A DNA stretch of 64,000 bases, from positions 372,001-436,000 of the forward strand of contig NZ_MDDN01000001.1 of NCBI RefSeq assembly GCF_001708185.1, written 5' to 3'. Positions 51,921 to 61,552 of the stretch are shown piece after piece. Position numbers and translations under genes: made by a program. Source of the DNA: Lysinibacillus xylanilyticus. Lineage in GTDB: Bacteria; Bacillota; Bacilli; Bacillales_A; Planococcaceae. The first letter of the stretch is position 1. Every line of letters begins with the position of its first letter. The notes under the pieces are model-generated. The model was given only the letters and a program-made list of their open reading frames with translations. It searched no databases and had not been told where the DNA came from.

Positions 51921-52635
51921 TGACAACCTCAAATTTGTAGCCAACGCCCCATACAGTAACAATCATCTTTGCAGCGTTTTCAGATACGCGGTTGAGCTTT
52001 TCGCGTAAACGTTTTACATGTGTGTCAACTGTACGTAAATCGCCAAAGAAATCATAATGCCAAACTTCTTTTAGTAATTGTTCACGGTCAAATACTTTGT
52101 CTGGCGATTTCGCTAGGAAATAAAGTAATTCATACTCTTTAGGCGTTAAATTCACCTCGATACCTTCTGCTGTTACACGATGAGCATCATGATCAATCAT
52201 TAAATGTTGGAACACAACTAAATCTTTTGAAGAAGATGCATTTGTCGAAGGTGAGAATGCTTGTGAACGACGTAATATAGCCTTCACACGTAAGACAACC
52301 TCACGAGGACTAAATGGTTTTACAATATAATCATCCGCTCCAAGCTCGAAGCCTTGTACACGATTCGCTTCCTCGCCTTTCGCAGTTAATAAAATAATCG
52401 GTGTTGCTGCTCGTTCGCGAATTTCCGCACATACTTCAAGCCCGTCTTTTTCAGGCATCATAATATCTAGTAAAATACAATGATACTCTTTTTCTAAAGA
52501 TTTCTCGATCGCTTGTTCACCATTTTCTGCTTCGTCAACAAGGTACCCTTCTCGCTCTAAATACATTTTTAATAAGCGTCGAATACGATCCTCGTCGTCT
52601 ACTACTAATACTGAAATATTTTCTGACACTTTCAC
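51913..52635 (-). CDS. resD: Response regulator ResD
   Basis: 240 residues. Receiver domain with VLVVDDEDRIRRLLKMY and phospho-acceptor Asp in ILLDIMMPEKDGLEV, then an OmpR-type winged helix (VNLTPKEYELLYFLAKSP ... FFGDLRTVDTHVKRLREKL). GTG start after GAGAGGG. It overlaps resE by 8 nt. A terminator separates it from resC, so resDE can be expressed independently of resABC. Confidence 0.95.
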   Translation of the reverse strand: MKVSENISVLVVDDEDRIRRLLKMYLEREGYLVDEAENGEQAIEKSLEKEYHCILLDIMMPEKDGLEVCAEIRERAATPIILLTAKGEEANRVQGFELGADDYIVKPFSPREVVLRVKAILRRSQAFSPSTNASSSKDLVVFQHLMIDHDAHRVTAEGIEVNLTPKEYELLYFLAKSPDKVFDREQLLKEVWHYDFFGDLRTVDTHVKRLREKLNRVSENAAKMIVTVWGVGYKFEVVNE

Positions 52636-52697
52636 GATCCCTCTCTTCTAATCTTTCTCTACCCTCTATTGTACATGGTACAACACATATTGAAAAG

Positions 52698-52738
52698 AAA
52701 AGAAAGCCTCCTTGCCACAGCAAGAAGGCTTTCTTTCT
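52698..52738. terminator. Stem-loop terminator between resC and resD
   Basis: Stem GAAAGCCTCCTTG/CAAGAAGGCTTTC (one mismatch) with T/C-rich tails on both strands. Confidence 0.8.
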
Positions 52739-52809
52739 AATACTAGCGACGTAAAAAATCTCATATGTGCTCAAATTAATCAGTTTTTTTAAAACGGATT
52801 CATCTCAGT

Positions 52810-53997
52810 TTAACTTGCAGCGTATGAGTGTAAACCTGCAATAATCAAGTTAACAGCAATTAAGTTAAACAGAATAATTCCGAAACCAATTAATGCTAAC
52901 CATGCAGATTTTTCACCTTCCCAGCCTTTAGATAAACGTAAATGTAGGAACGCTGCATAGAATAACCATGTAATAAGTGCCCACACTTCTTTCGGATCCC
53001 ATCCCCAGAAACGACTCCACGCTTGTTGTGCCCAAATCATTGCAAAGATTAAGGCTCCTAACGTAAATACTGGGAAACCAATTAACACTGAACGGTAACC
53101 GATTTCATCTACTAAATGTAAATTTACTCTTTGGACAAATGGTTGGAACATCGCACTAATTCGACGTCGAGTAATTAAACGAATTAACAGGTATAGGATT
53201 GAACCTACTAATAATGACCAAACAACAGTTGTTAATTTCTTGGCATTTATGAGCGCTGGCATTTCTACTAATGGAGACATGCCATGTTCTTCTACTGCCT
53301 TATATTCATTCATCCCAAATAGTGGCGGCATATTGTAGGTAATTTGACGTTCAGTGCCTTCTTTATCAACATAAGTATAGTTTGACTCATAGCCCATCCC
53401 ACTAAAAATTGAAGTAGCAATTACGAAACCAATTACTACCACAAGGAAGAACATTACTGCTTCTAACCAAAAACGTTGTTTAGAAGGCTTTTTCAAATCA
53501 ACTACTTTTAATAAATAAATTAGTCCTGCTACAGCACTAATCGCTAAAATCGATTGACCTAAAGCAGCTGTAATAACGTGAATTGTTAGCCAGTGACTTT
53601 GTAATGATGGAACTAATGGACTTACTTCAGTTGGGAACATTGCTGCATAAGCGATAATCAGTAACGCAACTGGTAACGCTATCAAGCCAAGTGCTGTTAG
53701 TCGATAAATAAAATAAATTAGGATGAATGCCCCTACGATGAACATCCCGAACGCAGTGGTAAATTCAAACATATTACTCACAGGTGCATGACCTGTATAA
53801 ATCCAACGAGTAATAAAATAACCAAGCTGCGATAGGAAACCAATAATTGTAACAATAATTGCAAGCTTGCCCCATTTATCAGTATTTTTGCCTGTAGCAT
53901 TCGATTGCTTTATCGAACCACCAAATAATAATGTTGCTACTAAATAAGCTATAAAGGCTACAAATAACAAGTTTCCACTTATATCAATCAAACTCAT
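52810..53997 (-). CDS. resC: Cytochrome c biogenesis protein ResC (CcsA type)
   Basis: 395 residues, about eight helices. The heme-handling motif [14 protein letters not shown] near residues 330-343 is diagnostic. It overlaps resB by 4 nt. With ResB it forms the system II heme-export and cytochrome c attachment complex. Confidence 0.95.
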   Translation of the reverse strand: MSLIDISGNLLFVAFIAYLVATLLFGGSIKQSNATGKNTDKWGKLAIIVTIIGFLSQLGYFITRWIYTGHAPVSNMFEFTTAFGMFIVGAFILIYFIYRLTALGLIALPVALLIIAYAAMFPTEVSPLVPSLQSHWLTIHVITAALGQSILAISAVAGLIYLLKVVDLKKPSKQRFWLEAVMFFLVVVIGFVIATSIFSGMGYESNYTYVDKEGTERQITYNMPPLFGMNEYKAVEEHGMSPLVEMPALINAKKLTTVVWSLLVGSILYLLIRLITRRRISAMFQPFVQRVNLHLVDEIGYRSVLIGFPVFTLGALIFAMIWAQQAWSRFWGWDPKEVWALITWLFYAAFLHLRLSKGWEGEKSAWLALIGFGIILFNLIAVNLIIAGLHSYAAS

Positions 53998-55670
53998 AAG
54001 GTGCTGTCACCTTCCTTTTTCTTAATGCCACGCTTTTCTGACTTCTCGGCGTCTTCAGGCTTTTCTAATTGATCTTCATATTGCGGCAGTTCAGCAAATG
54101 AAGTAACGGCATCTAAATCCTTTTTCATACTGAACATATTTTTATTCACATGGGCAGCCATTAACACTCGACCATCTGGCTCCACCTGTAACCATAAACG
54201 TCGGTGATTCCAATACGATCCAATCACTACACCAATCATAAAAATAATACCACCTACAAATAAAATTGGTACTGTACTATCTTTACGAATTGTAAAGTTT
54301 GACGAATCACGTGTTTCTGCACCAGCAAATTTCATTCTATATTTGTTTTCACCAAGTGGTTCAAGCGGTGGCTTCATAATTTCTACAAAACTTACTTCAC
54401 CTTTTGGAGTTTCTGGTGTTTTCATTCTAAATAAAAATGCTGGATTATTTGGTATTGATGTTTTTGTCTGTGGTTCTCCATTTTCAAAACCAGAAAAATC
54501 TGGTGTATAAACAAGAATTTCAACTGATGAACCATTTCCTAAATCATATTCTTTTTTAGGATTCGTTAAATCAATTTCAATTTGACCAAGTGCTTCTTCT
54601 TCGTTTGCTTTACTCACCAAATTAAAATTCATCTGCTTTAATTCATTAAGACGATAATTCATTTGATACAGCGCAAAACCATTTTCTTTTAACGGATGAT
54701 TAACACGAATCGAATAATCCTTCACTTTCTCAAGATTGTCTAAATCCCCCGGAAGAGCACCCTCAGGTTGTTTGTATAATGTAACGTCTGTTTGGTAGTT
54801 CTTCGCCATAACATTTACACCTTGAGCCAATTGTTCGCCCTGTGGCTTATTGTCATGGGTTTCCAAAGTAAATTCATTATTTTTAATAAAATAGCCGTCC
54901 ATACCTGGTATAGCTCGTGTTTCTCCTTCACGGATCCAAATCGTCTCATCCACATGAAAACCAGGTACTAAACGCAACATAACACCTGCTAAAAAGATAA
55001 TAAGACCGACATGATTTATGTATGGACCATACCGAGCAAAACGGCCGCGCTCTGCTAACAGTGCACTTCCATCGCGACGAACCTTATACTTTAATTGAGT
55101 CATTTTTTGCTCAACTTTATCTAGTGTTGCGTCAGGGTTTTGCACTTGTCCTTCTGCAATGATCCGTTGACGTTTCATGAAACTTTCATGACGTTTAACG
55201 CGTTGATTTTTCAAAGATTTATGCAATGGTATACCACGGTCTAAACTCGCAACAATAATAGAGATCGCAAGCATACCTACTAAAACTTGGAACCACACGG
55301 TACTGTACAAATCAGAAAGGCCTAAGCTATTGTAGAATTTGCCAAACCAACCATACACTTTCTCATAATACTCTGCTTTGTTAGCTTCTGGAGCATTAAC
55401 ATACATTTCTTGCGGTAGAATTGTTCCAATTGACGCAGCGACTAACGTGATAATAATGAGGGTAATTCCCACTTTGACACTCGAGAAGAAATTCCAAATT
55501 TTATCAATAAATGTTTTGTTATACGTTTTTGAACGAATCGCCATACCATCATAGCGCATATCTACAACTTTTGTTTCTTTACCTTCCTCAGTTAAAGGAC
55601 GACCACATTTCTCACAAAGCTTCGTGCCATATGGGTTACTATGACCACACGCACAAATGATGTTTTCCAT
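53994..55670 (-). CDS. resB: Cytochrome c biogenesis protein ResB
   Basis: 558 residues. An N-terminal zinc ribbon ([20 protein letters not shown]), then membrane helices ([20 protein letters not shown] and others), a large extracytoplasmic domain and a last helix. The start is ATG 55670, 8 nt after AAGGAG; the ATG two codons earlier is too close to the ribosome site. It follows resA by 12 nt. Confidence 0.94.
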   Translation of the reverse strand: MENIICACGHSNPYGTKLCEKCGRPLTEEGKETKVVDMRYDGMAIRSKTYNKTFIDKIWNFFSSVKVGITLIIITLVAASIGTILPQEMYVNAPEANKAEYYEKVYGWFGKFYNSLGLSDLYSTVWFQVLVGMLAISIIVASLDRGIPLHKSLKNQRVKRHESFMKRQRIIAEGQVQNPDATLDKVEQKMTQLKYKVRRDGSALLAERGRFARYGPYINHVGLIIFLAGVMLRLVPGFHVDETIWIREGETRAIPGMDGYFIKNNEFTLETHDNKPQGEQLAQGVNVMAKNYQTDVTLYKQPEGALPGDLDNLEKVKDYSIRVNHPLKENGFALYQMNYRLNELKQMNFNLVSKANEEEALGQIEIDLTNPKKEYDLGNGSSVEILVYTPDFSGFENGEPQTKTSIPNNPAFLFRMKTPETPKGEVSFVEIMKPPLEPLGENKYRMKFAGAETRDSSNFTIRKDSTVPILFVGGIIFMIGVVIGSYWNHRRLWLQVEPDGRVLMAAHVNKNMFSMKKDLDAVTSFAELPQYEDQLEKPEDAEKSEKRGIKKKEGDSTL

Positions 55671-55682
55671 AGTCATTACTCC

Positions 55683-56216
55683 TTATTTTGGCTTCACTAA
55701 TTCCATATACGAAGCAATTTTTTCCTCCGTCATCTCACCAGTAATAATTTTGACTACTTTACCATCTGGATCAATAAGGAGTGTTGCAGGTAATTGACCT
55801 ACATTATAGGCAGTCATAACGCTTTTTGTTTTGTCAATAACAACTGGGAACGTTAAATCGTATCTATCAACAAAACTTTGTACTTCAAAATCTGTTTGGG
55901 CAATATTGACAGCCAATGTTTGTACACCTTGATCTTTATAGATTTTATACTGACGGTCTATTGCAGGCATTTCCTTCTCGCATGGCTTACACCACGTTCC
56001 CCAGAAGTTCAAAAACACTCCCTGCCCTTTATAATCAGACAGCTTATGTGTCTCACCGTTTAAATCTACTAACGTGAAGTCTGGTGCTTCAGAGCCTACT
56101 GCTATTAACTCTACTTTATCCTTTGTCGCTGTTCCGTATACCGTGTAACCAATTGCTAATACTAACACTGCTAAAATAATGGTACGTATTACGAGACGTT
56201 TTTTCTTTTTCTCCAA
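55683..56216 (-). CDS. resA: Thiol-disulfide oxidoreductase ResA
   Basis: 177 residues. Membrane anchor (about 10-28) and an extracytoplasmic thioredoxin fold with the redox motif WGTWCKPCEKEMP. It reduces apocytochrome c cysteines before heme attachment. The start is TTG 56216 (reads LEKKKKR), 9 nt after AGGGGGG; the earlier TTG precedes the ribosome site. It is the first gene of resABC. Confidence 0.94.
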   Translation of the reverse strand: MEKKKKRLVIRTIILAVLVLAIGYTVYGTATKDKVELIAVGSEAPDFTLVDLNGETHKLSDYKGQGVFLNFWGTWCKPCEKEMPAIDRQYKIYKDQGVQTLAVNIAQTDFEVQSFVDRYDLTFPVVIDKTKSVMTAYNVGQLPATLLIDPDGKVVKIITGEMTEEKIASYMELVKPK

Positions 56217-56497
56217 GTTAATAAACCCCCCTATCAATTACGGCTTAGAGTAACTTCTATTTGACGCTAAGCTTTTCATACAAACATTGATATATGTATA
56301 GATTTTACCGTCTAATTTACAACATTTATGTTTGCCAAATTCTACAATAGTCATTCGCTTATACGCCAAACACCAAAATTATGGAAACGATTTCAACAGG
56401 ATAATCTTGATGTACTATTCTCACCTATTATAGCAAAATAAAACAAAAACGCTTAGCTAATAATTATGAATGATTTATGAACGATTTCACCACAAAG
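56217..56497. other. Intergenic region upstream of resA
   Basis: About 280 bp of AT-rich DNA containing the resA promoter region. I see no gene, repeat module or recognisable operator that I can defend. Confidence 0.5.
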
Positions 56498-56542
56498 AAA
56501 GTGAAAACATTACTATTCACATAGTAATATTTCACTTTCATA
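56497..56542 (-). terminator. Terminator of rluB
   Basis: Two nested stems, GAAAGTGAAA/TTTCACTTTC and ATTACTAT/ATAGTAAT, with a TTTCTTTG tail on the minus strand. Confidence 0.8.
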
Positions 56543-56555
56543 AGTAAATGCCCGG

Positions 56556-57287
56556 TTATCCGATTTGTCCTGTCTCTGCTAACACTCGCAATTGTTTCAC
56601 TTCATGCTTTGTCAATTCACGATATTCCCCTGGTGTTAGTCCAAATAAATCTAAAAAGGCAAAGCGCTCACGTTTCAGTTTCACAACAGGAGTACCGATT
56701 GCTTCGAACATGCGACGCACTTGACGATTTCGTCCTTCGTGAATAGTAATTTCACAGATTGCCTTGCCTGCTTTTTCATCAAAAGAAGTCATACTTACTT
56801 TTGCTGGTGCAGTTTTGCCATCTTCTAGTTTAATCCCGCGTTGAAGCTTTTTTAAACCTTCGATCGTTGGAACACCTTTGACACGAGCAATGTAAGTTTT
56901 GTCGATTTTAAACTTCGGATGTGTCAGCATATATGAAAATTCGCCATCATTTGTCAACAACAATAAACCAGATGTATCATAATCAAGACGGCCCACTGGG
57001 AAAATACGTTGTGGAATATGCTTAAACAAATCTGTGACAGTTTTGCGTCCTTTGTCGTCTGTTACAGCCGATATCGTTCCACGTGGTTTATATAGTAAAT
57101 AATAAACCTTGTCTTCTTTCTCAAGCTTAACGCCTTCTACTTCGATCGTATCTGAGTTGGAAACCTTTGTACCAAGCTCACGTACTACGACTCCATTTAC
57201 CTTTACTTTACCTTCTAAAATCAATTGCTCTGCCTTACGTCTTGACGCAACTCCTGCATACGCAATGACCTTTTGTAATCTTTCCAT
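56556..57287 (-). CDS. rluB: 23S rRNA pseudouridine synthase B
   Basis: 243 residues. N-terminal S4 domain (LQKVIAYAGVASRRKAEQLI), catalytic Asp in FPVGRLDYDTSGLLLLTNDG, and EGRNRQVRRMFEAIG. The start is ATG 57287 after AGAGGTG. In B. subtilis spmAB lie just upstream; here that place holds repeats only. Confidence 0.95.
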   Translation of the reverse strand: MERLQKVIAYAGVASRRKAEQLILEGKVKVNGVVVRELGTKVSNSDTIEVEGVKLEKEDKVYYLLYKPRGTISAVTDDKGRKTVTDLFKHIPQRIFPVGRLDYDTSGLLLLTNDGEFSYMLTHPKFKIDKTYIARVKGVPTIEGLKKLQRGIKLEDGKTAPAKVSMTSFDEKAGKAICEITIHEGRNRQVRRMFEAIGTPVVKLKRERFAFLDLFGLTPGEYRELTKHEVKQLRVLAETGQIG

Positions 57288-57410
57288 TCTTTCACCTCTA
57301 GTTTTCATTCACCTTGGTTTAAACACCAAAATTTAAACCCTATTCATTTATTAGGAATAAGGTTATTTTTCCCGCTAATCTGTGAAAATTATGTCATACT
57401 TTTGTGCATT

Positions 57411-57505
57411 AATCAATTATGCCTCGGCATAATTGCGTCCAGAATCGGCTTTGTGCTTGCACAAAGCCGATTCTGTGACATCCGCCGGAGGCTTTAACTT
57501 CTTTC
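57411..57505. repeat. Family-2 repeat, collapsed to one long hairpin
   Basis: Starts with the palindrome AATTATGCCTCGGCATAATT, then GCGTCC. The perfect 16-bp inverted repeat AGAATCGGCTTTGTGC/GCACAAAGCCGATTCT closes a 2-nt loop. It ends with GACATCCGCCGGAGGCTTTA. The modules found inside the longer copy at 58930 are absent. Confidence 0.85.
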
Positions 57506-57800
57506 AATTTATCCACTTTAACAGGCAAGAAACAGGTTGGGATACACGGATTAAAGTCTCACTATATTCAAAACCCTCATTTATTTCTAGTATACTCTGT
57601 TCGTCCAATAGCAAATCGCTTTCATTTATGAAAATTTTAATAAAACCCGACTGATGTATTGTTGTTGAGCACGATAATTAGTCGCAGGTCGTGTTGTGCT
57701 TAGACTGAGTTCCATAATTCCAGTTAGTATCCCACCATTGACTGAAACTTTCGCCACAAAAAAATTGCTGAATGAAAAGAAAAAAATCAGCGCATCGCTT
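57506..57800. other. Intergenic remainder between rluB and dacB-like gene
   Basis: No gene. At 57662-57715 there is a degenerate relative of the hairpin module (CAGGTCGTG, TTAGACTGAGTTCC), followed by ATTCCAGTTAGTAT, as in locus E. spmA and spmB, expected here from B. subtilis, are absent. Confidence 0.6.
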
Positions 57801-58868
57801 TTAACGATCCGCTGATTCAACAGTTACTGGCGTTGCATAAATACGCTGATCACCGATAAAAATGGATAATACAGCTTCCTGACGTTTCCTAGAAACATGT
57901 AATACTTGCCTTACTTTAGCCTTTTCCTCATTAGTTAACTGCAAACGAATTGGCTGCTCTAAACGTATTGCAAGTTTTTTGTTCACATTATATTTACCTT
58001 TTTTCACTACTGTTTCAAGACTATACTCTTCCCACACCTTGTTGGCTAATCCCCGATGTACATTCCAGTCATCTGATTCATTCAAGGTGACAACAATACA
58101 GGTTTGCCCGTCTTTTTGGAAGGCGGTTGCGAGGGTCCGACCAGCGACCTTTGTAAAGCCTGTTTTTCCGGCAAATGCTGAGCCTTTTGCTGATTTTAAT
58201 GCACTGACAGGTTGTTGTCTCTCGTCTATGTCACTAGCAACCCCTGACCCTTCTCGTAATAATCGGTGCTTATTTTCCCATAACATCCCGTTTTCAGTAT
58301 TGGCACGAAATAAAACTGTTGAGGCAATTTTCTTGAACGTTTCATTTTGCAGAGCTATTCTTAGCATCTCAGCAGTATCTCTCGCAGACGATAAATGCTC
58401 ATCATGGTGCAAGCCAGATGGGTTCATAAATACTGTATTTGTGAGACCTGCAACAACGGCTCGCTCATTCATTAACTTTACAAACCCTTCTACTGATCCC
58501 CCGGCATGTTCTGCTAACGCTGTTGCTGCGTCATTTCCTGAGCGTAGCATCAACCCATATAACAGTGTTTCCACCGTAACTGTTTCACCTGCCTGCAAAT
58601 AAATTGACGAACCCTCAGCCATTGCAGCCCTCGGAGAAATAACCACTTCATCTTGAAGATTGCTATTTTCGATAGCAACGAGCGCTGTCCAAATTTTTGT
58701 TAAGCTAGCAATTGGTAACCGTGCATCACTATTTGACGCTAATAAAACACGACCCGTATCACCATCTAAGACAGCATATCCACTCCCCCCTCGTGCGAAA
58801 CTGGTTTGCGGAAGCATTAACATTACCACAACTATCATGAACAATATTAAACGTACTAACCGAAGCAA
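57801..58868 (-). CDS. D-alanyl-D-alanine carboxypeptidase (DacB/DacF-like)
   Basis: 355 residues. Signal peptide (cleavage near SFA-RG), then the penicillin-binding motifs SLTK (ASLTKIW), SGN (RSGNDAATALAEHAGG) and KTG (FAGKTGFTKVAGR), and a C-terminal beta domain. TTG 58868 is taken as the start: AAGGAG lies 8 nt upstream and the signal peptide then has normal length. The position after scpAB matches the sporulation-specific dacB of B. subtilis, so cortex peptidoglycan trimming is likely. Confidence 0.9.
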   Translation of the reverse strand: MLRLVRLILFMIVVVMLMLPQTSFARGGSGYAVLDGDTGRVLLASNSDARLPIASLTKIWTALVAIENSNLQDEVVISPRAAMAEGSSIYLQAGETVTVETLLYGLMLRSGNDAATALAEHAGGSVEGFVKLMNERAVVAGLTNTVFMNPSGLHHDEHLSSARDTAEMLRIALQNETFKKIASTVLFRANTENGMLWENKHRLLREGSGVASDIDERQQPVSALKSAKGSAFAGKTGFTKVAGRTLATAFQKDGQTCIVVTLNESDDWNVHRGLANKVWEEYSLETVVKKGKYNVNKKLAIRLEQPIRLQLTNEEKAKVRQVLHVSRKRQEAVLSIFIGDQRIYATPVTVESADR

Positions 58869-59000
58869 CGAGCCACTCCTTATTAAAAGTAATTGGAAAT
58901 CTAGATTATATTTATGTTTAAAGCAAAGCATTATACCTCGGCATAATTGCGTCCGGAATTGGCTTTGTGCTTAGGCCTGCATAAGGGCCGACACGATGTC

Positions 59001-59044
59001 GGTCATTTCGGTAATGCCACAGGACGTGGCGTTTTTACCGATGC
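59001..59044 (+). ncRNA. Two-stem hairpin module M7 (candidate structured RNA)
   Basis: GGTCA, outer TCGGTAA/TTACCGA (7 bp perfect), inner GCCAC-AGGAC-GTGGC, TTTTTA. A second small stem GACA/TGTC precedes it. Confidence 0.5.
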
Positions 59045-59045
59045 A

Positions 59046-59091
59046 GGTCAGTTAGCCGTTATCGCATGGATGCGATGATTTTAGGCTAACA
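59046..59091 (+). ncRNA. Two-stem hairpin module M8 (candidate structured RNA)
   Basis: GGTCA, outer GTTAGCC/GGCTAAC (7 bp perfect), GTTAT, inner CGCAT-GG-ATGCG, TTTTA. Identical to M5 in the opuA operon. Confidence 0.5.
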
Positions 59092-59191
59092 TCCTTTGTA
59101 AAATCCTTTCCGATTCCGTGACATCCGCCGGAGGCTTTAACTTCTTACAGCGGCTCACCCGCTGAAAGAAGTTAATTCGTGCCTTGCTCAT

Positions 59192-59788
59192 TTATTTTAC
59201 TCCACTAAAAGTTTCTTGGAATTTCGTCATAAATAAGTCGGTTTCTTGCTCTGTTTCAACTAGCTCATCTTCAGGTAAAGCCGGCATTTCTTCTATACTA
59301 TTTAAACCAAAGTAGTTTAAGAATTCTTTTGTAGTACCATATAAGATTGCACGTCCTGTCCCTTCCGAGCGACCAACTTCCTTAATTAACCCTCTAGAAG
59401 CGAGCGTTTGTATTGGTCTTTCACATTTCACACCACGCAAATCTTCAATTGCTACACGTGTAATTGGTTGTTTGTATGCCACAATCGCAAGTACTTCGAG
59501 TGAGGCTTGAGATAATGATTGAACCGTTGGATTTTCTACTAATCTTTGAATCGTATCTGCAAGTTCTGATTTTGTGATTAGCTGATAAACTCCAGCTATT
59601 TCTTTCACTGTAACGCCTCTAGCTAAATCTTCTTCATATGTTGTACGTAACGCTTCCATTGCATGTACTACAATTTCTTCCGCTTCGCCTAAAAGCTGCG
59701 ATAATTGTTTAATAGTTAAGCCATCGTCTCCTACAACAAATAATAAAGCTTCTATTTTACTCTGTAGCATTATTGTTTTCGTCATCAT
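59192..59788 (-). CDS. scpB: Segregation and condensation protein B
   Basis: 198 residues. Two winged-helix domains; LLFVVGDDGLTIKQLSQLL and SQASLEVLAIVAYKQPITRV are typical. It binds ScpA and Smc for chromosome condensation. AGGAGG precedes two adjacent ATGs (59788 or 59785). It overlaps scpA by 32 nt. Confidence 0.95.
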   Translation of the reverse strand: MMTKTIMLQSKIEALLFVVGDDGLTIKQLSQLLGEAEEIVVHAMEALRTTYEEDLARGVTVKEIAGVYQLITKSELADTIQRLVENPTVQSLSQASLEVLAIVAYKQPITRVAIEDLRGVKCERPIQTLASRGLIKEVGRSEGTGRAILYGTTKEFLNYFGLNSIEEMPALPEDELVETEQETDLFMTKFQETFSGVK

Positions 59789-60536
59789 CCCATTCCTCCT
59801 TCTGTAAAGTAACCGTTAATTCTTCAAAGTTACCATTTTGCTCTACGATGACGACCTGACGTTTCATCAGTTCAAGAAGGGATAAAAACGTCAGAATAAG
59901 CGTTGGCTTATCTTCATAGGGAAAAAGCTCGAAAAATGATGCACGTCCACCTGTAGACCGTAATGAATCGACCACTGAACGCATTTGATCCTTCACTGAG
60001 CGTTCCTGTCTCGCTACAGTTGTTTTTAGTGGTTTTTTTAATTTTTTTCGACGCATCAGTTTTTGAAAGGCCCCAAGCATATCATAGATGTTGACGTTCA
60101 AATCAAATAACGCCATTTGCACATCTGATGCTAACTCTGATAAATCTGCTGGCGGCCTTGTAAATACCTGTGCCCGATCTGTTTCAAGCTCTTGCAGGCT
60201 ACTCGCCGCTTCTTTATACTTCTTATACTCTATTAAACGTTGCACCAGTTCTTCACGAGGGTCTGGACCGTCGACTTCTAATTCGGCATCTTCAAGCTCA
60301 CCTTCATGAATCGGCAAGAGCATACGACTTTTAATAGCCAATAATGTTGCAGCCATCACTAAATATTCACTAGCCTCATTTAACTCCAGTACCTGCATAG
60401 CATGTAAATGGTCGATATATTGTTGAGTAATTTCAGCCATTGGGATATCATAAATATCAATTTCCAATCTGTGAATTAAATGCAATAATAAATCAAGAGG
60501 CCCTGAAAAGGCTTCTAATTTTACTTCATAAGACAT
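59757..60536 (-). CDS. scpA: Segregation and condensation protein A
   Basis: 259 residues. The kleisin subunit of the Smc complex: N-terminus KLEAFSGPLDLLLHLIHRLE and IYDIPMAEITQQYIDHL, C-terminal winged helix TLILTFLSLLELMKRQVVIV. It overlaps scpB. Confidence 0.95.
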   Translation of the reverse strand: MSYEVKLEAFSGPLDLLLHLIHRLEIDIYDIPMAEITQQYIDHLHAMQVLELNEASEYLVMAATLLAIKSRMLLPIHEGELEDAELEVDGPDPREELVQRLIEYKKYKEAASSLQELETDRAQVFTRPPADLSELASDVQMALFDLNVNIYDMLGAFQKLMRRKKLKKPLKTTVARQERSVKDQMRSVVDSLRSTGGRASFFELFPYEDKPTLILTFLSLLELMKRQVVIVEQNGNFEELTVTLQKEEWDDDENNNATE

Positions 60537-60591
60537 TGTTTTACCACCCTGAGATTCTATGTTCTTTTAGTATAGTGGAAAGGAGTCCAAA

Positions 60592-61098
60592 ATGCATCCA
60601 CAGCATCATACTTTATTTATAGACTACTGCGCATATTTCAATGGTCATCAAGATTTTTTTGAATGCCATGAAGTACTTGAGGAATTCTGGAAAGATATTG
60701 CTCCAGGTGATAAAAAGCACCCTCTCGTTGGTTACGTACAGCTCGCAACAGGTCTATATCATTGGCGACGTGACAATTATATAGGCGCTGCACGAATATT
60801 AGAAAAAGCACTCAATAATTTTCAACATAATATGGGGCATATTTTTTTTGACGAAATCGACTACGATAAACTACTAATACAACTATCAGACGCACTTTCT
60901 GCTATCCAAATGGGCAAGTCCTTCCAAGCATTTCAGCTTCCACTTTCGCCCATATTGGAGGAATTAGCGTTAGCGCGTATACAGCTTTTACCATTAAGTA
61001 GTGACAACTATCTTCTTCATAAACATATGCTTCGAGACCGCTCACATATTCTTGCAGAGCGACAAGAAAGCAAACAAAGAAAAAGCAGACGTCAATGA
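60592..61098 (+). CDS. DUF309-family protein (YpuF-like)
   Basis: 168 residues. The DUF309 signature is HDFFECHEVLEEFWK-like (here HQDFFECHEVLEEFWKDI) with LATGLYHWRRDNYIGA. Position next to scpA and ribT is as in B. subtilis, where ypuF sits. AAAGGAG precedes the ATG. All-helical; function unknown. Converges on ribT with a 7-nt overlap of the two ends. Confidence 0.88.
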   Translation: MHPQHHTLFIDYCAYFNGHQDFFECHEVLEEFWKDIAPGDKKHPLVGYVQLATGLYHWRRDNYIGAARILEKALNNFQHNMGHIFFDEIDYDKLLIQLSDALSAIQMGKSFQAFQLPLSPILEELALARIQLLPLSSDNYLLHKHMLRDRSHILAERQESKQRKSRRQ

Positions 61099-61466
61099 TC
61101 GTCTGCTTCTTCATCGATACAATTTATACATTTTTGAACAAATTTACGTGTTTCCTCTGTTGCACGCATACAGTCGTACTGACCAAGTTCTGCCACTTCC
61201 TGTAGCATTTCCTTCGCAACACCCTCACCTCTATATGAAGGGACAACGGAAACGTGTTGAATCGTAGCTACATTATTACTGTCTGTTACAAGTCCAACAA
61301 TGCCAATATACTCATCGTTCTTTTTCCATAAATATAAGACCCAATTATCATCATTTTCATAGGAGTGGATTGTCTCTTTGAGCTTTTTTATGTCTTTTTC
61401 GTTAGGCATAAACGAGAGTAGCCCCATTGCTATTTTCTCGAAAGCTTTTTTATATCGAATTAACAT
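61092..61466 (-). CDS. ribT: GNAT-family acetyltransferase RibT
   Basis: 124 residues. N-terminus MLIRYKKAFEKIAMGLLSFM and PNEKDIKKLKETI is very close to B. subtilis RibT; the acetyl-CoA loop is VVPSYRGEGVAKEML. In B. subtilis it ends the riboflavin operon; here ribD/E/A/H are absent from its neighbourhood. Function unknown. Confidence 0.9.
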   Translation of the reverse strand: MLIRYKKAFEKIAMGLLSFMPNEKDIKKLKETIHSYENDDNWVLYLWKKNDEYIGIVGLVTDSNNVATIQHVSVVPSYRGEGVAKEMLQEVAELGQYDCMRATEETRKFVQKCINCIDEEADDH

Positions 61467-61552
61467 ATTTGTCTATTCCCTCTTTTTCTAGCTGTACATA
61501 ATCTTTGACTATCCTACACGATTTGTACTTGTATCGCAAGTCAATTTCTGTC

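Larger units (their letters stand above)
58930..59175. repeat. Family-2 repeat, longest copy with tandem modules M7 and M8
   Basis: Palindrome variant TTATACCTCGGCATAATT, GCGTCCGGAATTGGCTTTGT, TTAGGCCTGC, then modules M7 (59001-59044) and M8 (59046-59091). It closes with CCGATTCCGTGACATCCGCC and a hairpin CAGCGG-CTCA-CCCGCTG, ending GAAAGAAGTTAA. It fills the gap between scpB and the carboxypeptidase gene. Confidence 0.85.

Noticed and set aside
57979..58602. 207-codon open frame on the plus strand inside the carboxypeptidase gene
   Set aside because: It is antisense to a gene with intact SxxK, SGN and KTG motifs. The translation has no recognisable domain and no ribosome site.
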